7,794 bases of DNA from an uncultured Oscillospiraceae bacterium (GCA_947624465.1 CANQKJ010000100.1:1-7794); one strand, 5' to 3'; shown: positions 1 through 5,118, numbered from the stretch's first letter. Translations and numbers: made by a program. Notes: generated by a model from the letters alone, not told the origin.

Positions 1-243
1 CAGGCTCTCAGGGATCAGCAGAGGCATAGCCACATTGGTGTGGCCGGTGGCTTTGAAGCGGGCGTCCATCTCTCTCTGGATGTTCTCCCAGATGGCGTAG
101 CCGTAGGGACGGAGGATGAACATACCCTTCACGCTGGTGTAGCCGATGAGGTCCGCCTTGGTACACACGTCGGTGTACCACTGGGCGAAGTCCTCCTCCA
201 TGTCGGTGATCTGGGTGACCTGCTTGTTTTTGTCCTGTGCCAT
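1..243 (-). CDS. proS: Prolyl-tRNA synthetase, N-terminal 81 residues (gene runs off the left edge)
   Basis: ProS charges tRNA-Pro with proline in the cytoplasm. The visible 81 residues start MAQDKNKQVTQITDMEEDFA and contain the class II N-terminal signatures FAQWYTDV, a VKGMFILRPYGYAIWENI block and a GHTNVAMPLLIPESL block (motif 1 region). These match the archaeal/eukaryotic-like ProRS type (usually about 480 residues), which is common in Clostridia, rather than the long E. coli type with an editing insert. The ATG at 241-243 is preceded by a modest GAGAG-like ribosome binding site, and no better start lies upstream in frame. Transcription starts from a strong promoter at 322-350, giving a leader of about 70 nt. 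That is too short for a T-box, so tRNA-dependent attenuation is not indicated. The frame is open to the window edge with no disruption. The C-terminal catalytic and anticodon-binding parts are outside the window. Confidence 0.95.
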   Translation of the reverse strand, partial: MAQDKNKQVTQITDMEEDFAQWYTDVCTKADLIGYTSVKGMFILRPYGYAIWENIQREMDARFKATGHTNVAMPLLIPESL

Positions 244-321
244 GATCTCTCAACCCTTTGTATATAAAATGTTATATCCCCAAAACTATGGCCGGCGCCC
301 TTTTCCGGTGCGTCGGCCTAT

Positions 322-350
322 ATTGTATTGCCTCGGCCGCGAAAAGTCAA
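322..350 (-). promoter_or_regulatory. Sigma-A promoter for proS
   Basis: Read on the minus strand, TTGACT (345-350) and TACAAT (322-327) are separated by exactly 17 bases. The predicted start is near 315, about 70 bases before the proS ATG. This is one of the best promoter matches in the window. Confidence 0.8.
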
Positions 351-396
351 GGAAAAAGGGCCTCTTCCCCTCCTTTTGCCACGGGGATATGTACAT

Positions 397-426
397 AGGG
401 CGCGGCGGGGAGACCCGCCGCGCCCT
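397..426 (-). terminator. Terminator-like hairpin after the kinase-like gene
   Basis: A perfect 13-bp inverted repeat (AGGGCGCGGCGGG / CCCGCCGCGCCCT) closes on a 4-base loop (410-413), 7 bases beyond the stop of the upstream minus-strand gene. There is no U-tract on the minus strand, so termination by this hairpin alone is uncertain. It could also act as a 3'-end stabiliser. It separates this gene from proS, which has its own promoter. Confidence 0.5.
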
Positions 427-432
427 CAGCCG

Positions 433-1218
433 TCATTCTGTCTCCTTCGGGGCGAACAGTCCCGCGGGCAGCAGATCGCTCAGGCCCACCAGCGCCTCGC
501 TGAAGCCGCCCTCCTCCCAGCGCGCCGGGGGGCTTTCCAGCAGGCCCGGGACCCGGTCCAGCCCCAGGGGGATGGTGACCGCCATACGCAGGCCCCTGCC
601 GGGGGCCGCGTCCGCCATGAGCCGTCCCCCGTGGAGGGCGGCGATCCGCCGGGCGATGGCCACGCCGTTTCCGCCCTTCCGCCAGTCGGGCACGTTCTCC
701 CCTCCGCCGGAGAACAGGGTCTCCAGCTTCTCCGGGGGCAGGCCGGGGCCGTCGTCCTCCACCGTGAGGGAGGCGCTGTCCCCCTTTTTTGTCAGGGTGA
801 CGCTCACCCGCTTCCCCGCCTTCGCCCCGTTGGACGTGAGTTCCAGCAAAAGCTGCCGGATGAGCCCTCCGTCCACAAAGGCGCTCATCCGTTCGGGACA
901 GCGAACGCTCAGCTCCACGCCAGCCCCGGCCAGCAGGGCGGTCATCTCCCGGCCCAGCTCCCGGACCAGCTCCGCCAGATTCACCAGCGTCGGCTCCATC
1001 CGTGGGGCGTCCGCCCCCAGGCGGTAGGTCAGCTCCATCCGCCCCACGATGCGCAGCATCCGGCAGATGCTCTGGTCCAGCGCCGCGAGCTGCTCACGGC
1101 TCCCGGCGTCGGTGGCGGTCTGCTCCAGCAGCTGGCTTGCCGCCGTCATCTGTGCCAGCTGCACCCGCAGCAGTCCCGCCGTCCGGGCCGCGCCCCGGTC
1201 CAGGCTCTCCAGATCCAC
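433..1218 (-). CDS. Cytosolic histidine-kinase-like ATPase lacking a phospho-acceptor histidine
   Basis: A 261-residue soluble protein with no signal peptide, membrane segment or sensor domain. An N-terminal helical region (about 1-70) occupies the place of a dimerisation/phospho-acceptor domain but contains no histidine at all; the first His in the protein is in the ATPase domain (about residue 196). The HATPase_c domain is recognisable: N-box LLELTSNGAKAG (N130), G1 box VEDDGPGLP (about 154-161), F-box-like LETLFSGG, and G2 box KGGNGVAIARRIAALHGG. About 45 extra C-terminal residues follow. The GTG at 1216-1218 was chosen because GGAGG lies 8 bases upstream; another GTG at 1225-1227 abuts that GGAGG and is less likely. 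It is a lone gene between two terminator structures, with a promoter carrying tandem Spo0A boxes. Family membership is clear. The biochemical role (pseudokinase, phosphatase, anti-factor) is unknown, and a link to sporulation is inference from the promoter. Confidence 0.8.
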   Translation of the reverse strand: MDLESLDRGAARTAGLLRVQLAQMTAASQLLEQTATDAGSREQLAALDQSICRMLRIVGRMELTYRLGADAPRMEPTLVNLAELVRELGREMTALLAGAGVELSVRCPERMSAFVDGGLIRQLLLELTSNGAKAGKRVSVTLTKKGDSASLTVEDDGPGLPPEKLETLFSGGGENVPDWRKGGNGVAIARRIAALHGGRLMADAAPGRGLRMAVTIPLGLDRVPGLLESPPARWEEGGFSEALVGLSDLLPAGLFAPKETE

Positions 1219-1263
1219 CAGCTCCACCTCCGTTCTCTCTCATTCCTATGCTGTGCGGATTTC

Positions 1264-1301
1264 GCCGTCCCTTCCCCGGTAAAACCTGCCGGAGGGACGG
1301 C
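1264..1301 (-). promoter_or_regulatory. Leader hairpin upstream of the kinase-like gene
   Basis: In the roughly 110-nt leader, GCCGTCCCT (1264-1272 on the plus strand) pairs perfectly with AGGGACGGC (1293-1301), with an inner CCGG/CCGG extension around a 9-base loop. There is no U-tract on the minus strand, so it is not a terminator in the transcribed direction. It may be a structural leader element of unknown purpose. Confidence 0.4.
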
Positions 1302-1317
1302 CTGTCTCCGCTCCGCC

Positions 1318-1334
1318 TGTCGAATTTTGTCGAA
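1318..1334. promoter_or_regulatory. Tandem Spo0A boxes (two perfect TGTCGAA copies)
   Basis: TGTCGAA occurs at 1318-1324 and again at 1328-1334 on the plus strand, one helical turn apart, within the repeated unit TGTCGAATTT. This matches the 0A-box core of Spo0A, the master sporulation response regulator. The boxes lie just downstream of the minus-strand -10 element, over the predicted start site (about 1336). That arrangement resembles the B. subtilis abrB promoter and suggests repression by Spo0A~P. The consensus match is seen in the sequence; the binding and its sign are inferred. Confidence 0.7.
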
Positions 1335-1342
1335 TTTCTTAT

Positions 1343-1371
1343 ATTGTAACAGATTTCCCCTCGGCGCGCAA
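1343..1371 (-). promoter_or_regulatory. Promoter of the histidine-kinase-like gene
   Basis: On the minus strand, TTGCGC (1366-1371) and TACAAT (1343-1348) are 17 bases apart. The -10 is strong and the -35 is only half consensus. The -35 sits directly beside the mrp terminator U-tract. The predicted start is near 1336, at the edge of the tandem Spo0A boxes. Confidence 0.65.
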
Positions 1372-1373
1372 CC

Positions 1374-1406
1374 GAAAAAGAGGCGGCCCGGAGTTCCCTC
1401 CGGGCC
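1374..1406 (-). terminator. Rho-independent terminator of the Mrp-family gene
   Basis: On the minus strand a perfect 9-bp stem (GGCCCGGAG / CTCCGGGCC) with a GGAA loop is followed by GCCTC and a run of five T residues. It lies 17 bases beyond the stop of the 1423-2253 gene. Confidence 0.9.
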
Positions 1407-1422
1407 GTCCTTCCGCGCGCTG

Positions 1423-2253
1423 TTATTCGCCGTCCAGCCGGGCGGCCACTTCCTCCATGGGGTTGGGCGCAAAGCTCTCCAGCTTCCCGCTGTCCACCGC
1501 CCGGGCCAGCTCCGGCTGGATGGGCAGCTTGGCCAGCACCGGCAGGGACAGGTGGGCCGCCAGCGTGTCGATGGTGCTCTCCCCGAACACGGGATGCTCC
1601 CCGCCGCAGTCCGGGCACTTGAAATAGCTGTAGTTCTCCACCAGGCCCAGCACGGGGATGTCCAGCATCCCGGCCATCTTCACCGCCTTGGTGACGATCA
1701 TCCCCACCAGCGTCTGGGGCGCGGTGACCACGATGGCCCCGTCCACCGGCAGGGACTGGAACACCGTCAGGGGCACGTCCCCCGTTCCGGGGGGCATATC
1801 CACGAACAGGTAGTCCAAATCGCCCCAGATCACGTCGGTCCAGAACTGCTCCACCGCCCCGGCGATGACGGGTCCCCGCCACACCACCGGGTCGGTCTCC
1901 CGCTCCACCAGCAGGTTCAGGCTCATGATCTCGATGCCCCCCTCGGTGACGGCGGGGTACAGCCCCAGCTCGCTGCCCTCGGCCCGCTGCGCGATGCCGA
2001 AGGCCCTGGGCACCGACGGGCCGGTGATGTCCGCGTCCAAAATGCCCACCTTTTTGCCCCGCTTCGCCATGGCCGCGGCCAGGGAACAGGTGACGGCGGA
2101 CTTGCCCACGCCTCCCTTGCCGCTGATGACGGCGATGACCTTCTTGATGTGGGACAGCTCGTGGGGCGGCTTGCGGAAGTCCTGGACGCTCCCGCCCTCC
2201 CGGCTGGGACAGTTCTCCCCGCAGGAGGAGCAGTCATGGGTGCAATCGCTCAT
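1423..2253 (-). CDS. Mrp/NBP35 family P-loop ATPase, iron-sulfur cluster carrier
   Basis: A 276-residue cytoplasmic protein of the Mrp/ApbC/NBP35 group, MinD-like ATPases that hold and hand on Fe-S clusters to client apoproteins. Seen in the sequence: a deviant Walker A SGKGGVGKS (44-52), a switch I LDADITGPS (72-80), the family signature VDMPPGTGD (151-159) and the conserved C-terminal KCPDCGG, whose CxxC (C213, C216) bridges a cluster at the dimer interface. The N-terminus CTHDCSSCGENC (C4, C8, C11, C15) adds a four-cysteine motif like the second cluster site of NBP35-type proteins; bacterial short forms often have it. No MIP18/DUF59 domain precedes the ATPase. The ATG at 2251-2253 has AAGGA about 10 bases upstream. 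It is a single gene, divergent from the PadR unit and closed by a good terminator. An AT-rich stretch and a 15-bp palindrome lie immediately upstream. There are no signs of decay. Confidence 0.93.
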   Translation of the reverse strand: MSDCTHDCSSCGENCPSREGGSVQDFRKPPHELSHIKKVIAVISGKGGVGKSAVTCSLAAAMAKRGKKVGILDADITGPSVPRAFGIAQRAEGSELGLYPAVTEGGIEIMSLNLLVERETDPVVWRGPVIAGAVEQFWTDVIWGDLDYLFVDMPPGTGDVPLTVFQSLPVDGAIVVTAPQTLVGMIVTKAVKMAGMLDIPVLGLVENYSYFKCPDCGGEHPVFGESTIDTLAAHLSLPVLAKLPIQPELARAVDSGKLESFAPNPMEEVAARLDGE

Positions 2254-2275
2254 TGATCTTTCATCCTTTCCACTG

Positions 2276-2290
2276 GGGCATAGTATGCCC
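2276..2290. promoter_or_regulatory. 15-bp palindrome upstream of the Mrp gene
   Basis: GGGCATA-G-TATGCCC is a perfect 7-bp inverted repeat with a one-base centre, 22 bases upstream of the Mrp-family start codon. The minus strand reads TACTAT across it (2280-2285), which could serve as a -10 element, but no convincing -35 is found at the right distance in the AT-rich tract 2291-2320. It may be an operator overlapping a weak promoter. The regulator is unknown. Confidence 0.4.
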
Positions 2291-2323
2291 AAAATATTTT
2301 TTGAAATTTTTCGCAAAAATACC

Positions 2324-2352
2324 TTGACAGGTGAGGTATCTCGTGTTATATT
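2324..2352 (+). promoter_or_regulatory. Sigma-A promoter of the small ORF-padR-DUF4097 operon
   Basis: A perfect TTGACA (2324-2329) and TATATT (2347-2352) are separated by 17 bases. The predicted start is near 2359, about 70 bases before the first ORF. The spacer contains one copy of the repeated operator-like motif. Confidence 0.85.
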
Positions 2353-2388
2353 AGCCTCGCAAGATACTTCAACACACGATGTATCTCC
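2333..2388. promoter_or_regulatory. Three copies of an 11-bp operator-like motif (candidate PadR sites)
   Basis: GAGGTATCTCG (2333-2343, plus), GAAGTATCTTG (2360-2370, read on minus) and GATGTATCTCC (2378-2388, plus) share the pattern GANGTATCTYS. Copy one lies between -35 and -10, and copies two and three sit on and after the predicted start site. Copies two and three form an inverted pair (AGATAC-13-GTATCT). This placement is what an autorepressor would use, and the operon encodes a PadR protein. Assigning the sites to that PadR is inference. Confidence 0.55.
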
Positions 2389-2428
2389 GCATATCGACGT
2401 GCCGTCGCCGCGGGAAAGGAGCCTTATC

Positions 2429-2629
2429 ATGACAGCCTCCATCGCCCTGACCACCGAAAACCGCACCCTGCACTTCAGCTTTGCCCTGCCCCGGCTGAGG
2501 CTCTGGCAGCCTATGTGCCAGGTGAGGGAACCCAATCCGCCCCGGGCTTTCCGAAGGGACACACCTCTGGTATTCCATCCGCTCTGGCCGGACACGGCCA
2601 TCGGCGGTCCCTGGCCCCCCATGATTTGA
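2429..2629 (+). CDS. 66-residue small ORF, first gene of the PadR operon, unknown function
   Basis: A small ORF starts with ATG at 2429-2431, 7 bases after a near-perfect AAAGGAG, and ends TGA at 2627-2629, 15 bases before padR. It is the first reading frame after the strong promoter at 2324-2352. The protein begins MTASIALTTENRTLHFSFAL and ends GGPWPPMI. It is basic in the middle (LPRLRLW, PPRAFRRD), has three tryptophans and many prolines, and shows no transmembrane helix, signal peptide or Cys-pair motif. The first half uses genome-typical GC-rich codons (GCC, ATC, CTG, ACC); the second half is less biased. I do not recognise the family. Translation is well supported by the ribosome binding site and operon position. 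It could be a functional small protein co-regulated with PadR, or a leader ORF whose translation couples to padR. Confidence 0.65.
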   Translation: MTASIALTTENRTLHFSFALPRLRLWQPMCQVREPNPPRAFRRDTPLVFHPLWPDTAIGGPWPPMI

Positions 2630-2644
2630 GAAAGGAGATGTGAT

Positions 2645-2986
2645 ATGTCCATCTCGGCAGACACCCTGCGCGGCCACACCGACACCATCATTCTAACACA
2701 ATTACTGCGTGGGGACAACTACGGTTATGAGATCAACAAAAAAATCCTGGAGCTGACCGGCGGGGCCTACGGCCTGAAGGAGGCCACCCTGTACACCGCC
2801 TTCAAGCGGCTGGAGCAGCAGGGCCTCATCACCTCCTACTGGGGGGACGACGGCCCCGGCGCCCGCCGCCGGTACTACGCCATCACCCAGGCGGGCCGTG
2901 AGGCCTGGGAGGCGGGCCGGCGGGAGTGGGTCAACACCCGGGTCCTGCTGGACGCCCTCATCTGCAACTGTGAAAAGGAGGCCTGA
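2645..2986 (+). CDS. PadR-family transcriptional regulator
   Basis: A 113-residue winged-helix regulator of the short PadR (subfamily 2) size class. Typical PadR residues are visible: LRGHTDTIILTQLLRGDNYGYEI at the N-terminus (about 8-30), the recognition region LKEATLYTAFKRLEQQGLITSYW (about 44-66) and the wing RRRYYAITQAGREAWE (about 74-89). A short C-terminal helix that would mediate dimerisation follows. The ATG at 2645-2647 has AGGAG about 7 bases upstream. It lies between the 66-aa ORF and the DUF4097 gene, with only 3 bases to the latter, whose ribosome binding site is inside the end of padR. The three are therefore probably co-transcribed. PadR proteins commonly repress their own operon and respond to small molecules or membrane stress; three repeated motifs overlap the operon promoter. 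The inducer cannot be read from sequence. Confidence 0.92.
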   Translation: MSISADTLRGHTDTIILTQLLRGDNYGYEINKKILELTGGAYGLKEATLYTAFKRLEQQGLITSYWGDDGPGARRRYYAITQAGREAWEAGRREWVNTRVLLDALICNCEKEA

Positions 2987-2989
2987 ACC

Positions 2990-4513
2990 ATGGAAAACGT
3001 AAAAGAAAAACTGTCCGCCGCCATCGCCGCCCAGCTCACCGGCGCGCCGGACACACCCGCCAAGGCGGAGCTGATCGAGGAGCTGTCCGACAACCTGTTC
3101 GCCCGCTATTCCGATATGCTGGCCGGCGGCGTGGACGAGGCGGCCGCCTATCAGGCCGCCCTGGACGACCTGGGGGATACCGCCGAGCTGGTGGACTACC
3201 TGAACAGCCTGGAGCCGGACCAGCCTCTCCCCGGCCGGTCGCCGGAGGCCGAGGCCGACGACCTGGACGGGATGCTGAAGAATGTGAGCGACATCATCCG
3301 GGACGCGGTCAAGGCCGCCCAGACCGCCATCGGCGCGGTGGACGTGGACGGCATCGTCCGGGACGCCATGGAGGCCGCGAAAGGGGCGGTCCGGCAGGCC
3401 AAGGACGCCGCAAGGGATATCAAGGACTCAGTAAAGCGGGACGGGAATTACACCTATACCTCCCCCAACGGCCACGTACACATCACGGTGGACCCGGGCA
3501 GGCCGCCCGAGCCTCCAAAGCCCCCTGTGCCGCCGGCGCCGCCCGCGCCTCCAGCCCCGCCTGCTCCTCCTGCACCGCCCCGGCCCGAGGGCCCGGACAC
3601 GCCTCCCCCGCCGCCCCCTCCCGGCCCGGAGAACGGCCCCGGCGGCCCCCTTTTCCACGGCAGAGGCGCCTGGATGGAGCACCTGCCCGGCGGAGACTAC
3701 GCCTTCCAGTCCTTCGGCGCTCCCCTGACCGCCATCGACGTGGAGGTGGGGGGCGACATCACCGTCCGCATGGACGACACCCCGGAGGGGGACGTGGTCA
3801 TCGGCGGCGATGTGGACGACCTGGACGTCCGGGCGGAAAACAGCGTGCTCACCATCCGGCAGGGGGGCACCGCCAGCCGGGGCTTCTTCCTCCGCCGGGG
3901 GATGCGCCTGGCCGACGTGGAGCTGACCCTCCCCCGGCGGCCCTGGGGTACCATTCGGCTGACCTCCACCGCCAGCGGCGACGTGGACGTGGACCTGAAC
4001 GAGCCGGTGGACGCCCTGGAGGTGCGCACCGTGTCCGGCGAGGCCGGGGTGGAGCTGGACCGCTGCGGCAGGCTCATCGTGAACACCGTCAGCGGCGACG
4101 TCGATCTGACCGTCGGCCAGGCCGACGCGGCGGAGGTCGGCTCCGTCAGCGGCGATATGGAGCTGGACGGGAACTTCTCCTCTCTGGCTCTGTCCTCCAC
4201 CAGCGGCGATCTGCGGGCCCGCTCGGGCTCCCCCTGCGCCGTGAGCTGTTCCTCCGTCAGCGGCGACGTGGAGCTGGAGCTGAAGGCCCTTCCCCCCGCC
4301 CTGGAGGTATCCACCCGGTCCGGGGACGTGGAGATCGGCATCCCCGGCGGCGGCTCCTTTTCCGTGGATTTTGTGACCGCCAGCGGCGAGTTCGCCTCCG
4401 ACTTCGCGGCCGGCCGCCTGGAGGGCCGCCATATCTCCTTCGACGTCAACGGCGGCGGGCCGGTCTGCCACATCCGCACCGCCAGCGGCGACTGCGAACT
4501 GAACAGGCTCTGA
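2990..4513 (+). CDS. HAAS/DUF1700-like, proline-rich linker, DUF4097 beta-repeat protein
   Basis: A 507-residue protein with three parts. Residues about 1-75 are helical and resemble the HAAS/DUF1700-type module encoded beside PadR genes (AELIEELSDNLFARYSDML, then DEAAAYQAALDDLGD). Residues about 90-160 are an Ala/Asp-rich amphipathic helical stretch. Residues 169-220 are proline-rich, with five PPA units (181-195) and seven consecutive prolines (205-211). Residues about 235-507 are a DUF4097-type parallel beta repeat domain, with about nine rungs marked by TASGDV, TVSGEA, TVSGDV, SVSGDM, STSGDL, SVSGDV, TRSGDV, TASGEF and TASGDC. No signal peptide or transmembrane segment is present, so it appears cytoplasmic or peripherally attached. 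The start ATG lies 3 bases after padR, with GGAGG 8 bases upstream. DUF4097 proteins (LiaG and YvlB in Bacillus) are tied to envelope stress. The molecular role is unknown, and an anti-factor or scaffold function is speculative. Confidence 0.85.
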   Translation: MENVKEKLSAAIAAQLTGAPDTPAKAELIEELSDNLFARYSDMLAGGVDEAAAYQAALDDLGDTAELVDYLNSLEPDQPLPGRSPEAEADDLDGMLKNVSDIIRDAVKAAQTAIGAVDVDGIVRDAMEAAKGAVRQAKDAARDIKDSVKRDGNYTYTSPNGHVHITVDPGRPPEPPKPPVPPAPPAPPAPPAPPAPPRPEGPDTPPPPPPPGPENGPGGPLFHGRGAWMEHLPGGDYAFQSFGAPLTAIDVEVGGDITVRMDDTPEGDVVIGGDVDDLDVRAENSVLTIRQGGTASRGFFLRRGMRLADVELTLPRRPWGTIRLTSTASGDVDVDLNEPVDALEVRTVSGEAGVELDRCGRLIVNTVSGDVDLTVGQADAAEVGSVSGDMELDGNFSSLALSSTSGDLRARSGSPCAVSCSSVSGDVELELKALPPALEVSTRSGDVEIGIPGGGSFSVDFVTASGEFASDFAAGRLEGRHISFDVNGGGPVCHIRTASGDCELNRL

Positions 4514-4551
4514 TCCCGGTTTCCTCCCGGAGGCCCGTTCAGCGCTCCCGT

Positions 4552-4584
4552 CCGGGCCGGAGCTTCTGCTCCGGCCCGGTTTTT
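4552..4584 (+). terminator. Rho-independent terminator of the PadR operon
   Basis: A perfect 12-bp GC-rich stem (CCGGGCCGGAGC / GCTCCGGCCCGG) with a TTCT loop is followed by five T residues. It lies 38 bases after the DUF4097 gene stop. Confidence 0.95.
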
Positions 4585-4605
4585 GTAAACATTTTTCCCG
4601 GGGGC

Positions 4606-4634
4606 TTGTAGATTTTTCCCCGCTGTGGTACAAT
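4606..4634 (+). promoter_or_regulatory. Promoter of the SecB-like gene
   Basis: TTGTAG (4606-4611) and TACAAT (4629-4634) are 17 bases apart, right after the PadR operon terminator. The predicted start is near 4641, giving a leader of only about 32 nt. Confidence 0.75.
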
Positions 4635-4670
4635 GGGGACACTTGAATCTGACTGTTCGGAGGTGTCCCC
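4635..4670. promoter_or_regulatory. GGGGACAC / GTGTCCCC inverted repeat flanking the SecB-like gene start region
   Basis: Perfect 8-bp arms at 4635-4642 and 4663-4670 are separated by 20 bases. The left arm begins directly after the -10 and is mostly upstream of the predicted start site, so it probably acts as DNA (an operator) rather than an RNA hairpin. If transcription starts a few bases early, the structure would instead enclose the GGAGG ribosome binding site (4659-4663). Confidence 0.45.
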
Positions 4671-4672
4671 CC

Positions 4673-5083
4673 ATGGCGGAACTCAATATGCTCTCCTATA
4701 AGCTCCAGGACCTGCAATTCTTCAACAAGCTGGACAAGCCCGGCCAGATCCAGCTGGAGAACAACTTCTCCTTCTCGGTGAACTATAACCAGGACAGCAC
4801 CCGCTGCATGGCCAAGCTCTACCAGTGCGTCAAGGACAAGACCGACGGCCCCGACCACAGGTTCTTCATCTCCCTGGAGCTGGCCGGCATTTTTGAGATC
4901 ACCGGCTATGTCACCGACGAGGACAAGAAGGACTTCCACGTCCAGTGCTACCAGCAGCTCTTCCCCTACGCCGAGACCATCGCCAGGCAGACCTGCGCCG
5001 CCGGCGGTATGCCCAACTTCCTGCTGCTGCGCCAGAAGATGAACCGGGACAGCGTGATGCTCAACCGGCCCGGGAACCAGTGA
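4673..5083 (+). CDS. SecB-like chaperone
   Basis: A 136-residue protein resembling the SecB superfamily, homotetrameric chaperones that keep preproteins unfolded for SecA. Seen: an N-terminal beta-rich part (YKLQDLQFFNKLDKPGQIQL, then NNFSFSVNYN), a central strand block HRFFISLELAGIFEITGYV, and the characteristic C-terminal LFPYAETIARQTCAAGGMPNF, comparable with the LFPYAR...P.L.L segment of proteobacterial SecB. It lacks the acidic C-terminal tail. The ATG at 4673-4675 has GGAGG 9 bases upstream; an upstream in-frame GTG at 4625 lies inside the promoter and is rejected. It is a lone gene with its own promoter. Classical SecB is a proteobacterial protein, but SecB-like proteins occur in some Firmicutes and as chaperones of toxin-antitoxin modules. 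No toxin-antitoxin pair adjoins here. The client and any export role are unknown. The family call is fairly firm; function is inferred. Confidence 0.82.
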   Translation: MAELNMLSYKLQDLQFFNKLDKPGQIQLENNFSFSVNYNQDSTRCMAKLYQCVKDKTDGPDHRFFISLELAGIFEITGYVTDEDKKDFHVQCYQQLFPYAETIARQTCAAGGMPNFLLLRQKMNRDSVMLNRPGNQ

Positions 5084-5097
5084 GGGCGCATCTCCCC

Positions 5098-5118
5098 AAA
5101 AAAGCCGCCTTCGGCGGT
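5098..5118 (-). terminator. Rho-independent terminator of the Lar-like gene
   Basis: On the minus strand, CCGCC-GAA-GGCGG plus one further weak pair is followed by six T residues. It lies about 110 bases past the stop of the 5229-5453 gene and just after the convergent secB-like stop. Confidence 0.75.

Noticed and set aside
244..330. T-box riboswitch upstream of proS
   Set aside because: The leader from the predicted start is only about 70 nt, with no T-box core sequence or antiterminator/terminator pair.
328..2256. Very long open frame on the plus strand across the kinase-like and Mrp genes
   Set aside because: It is a high-GC antisense shadow: no ribosome binding site, low-complexity His/Gln/Pro/Gly composition, and it lies opposite two clearly recognised genes and their terminator.
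3960..4512. Recurrent GTCAGCGGCGA / GCCAGCGGCGA-like DNA repeats
   Set aside because: They are irregularly spaced and encode the SGD rungs of the DUF4097 domain, so they are protein repeats and not a CRISPR array or mobile repeat.
4625..4672. Upstream GTG start extending the SecB-like protein by 16 residues
   Set aside because: The GTG overlaps the -10 promoter region, lies before the predicted transcription start and has no ribosome binding site.
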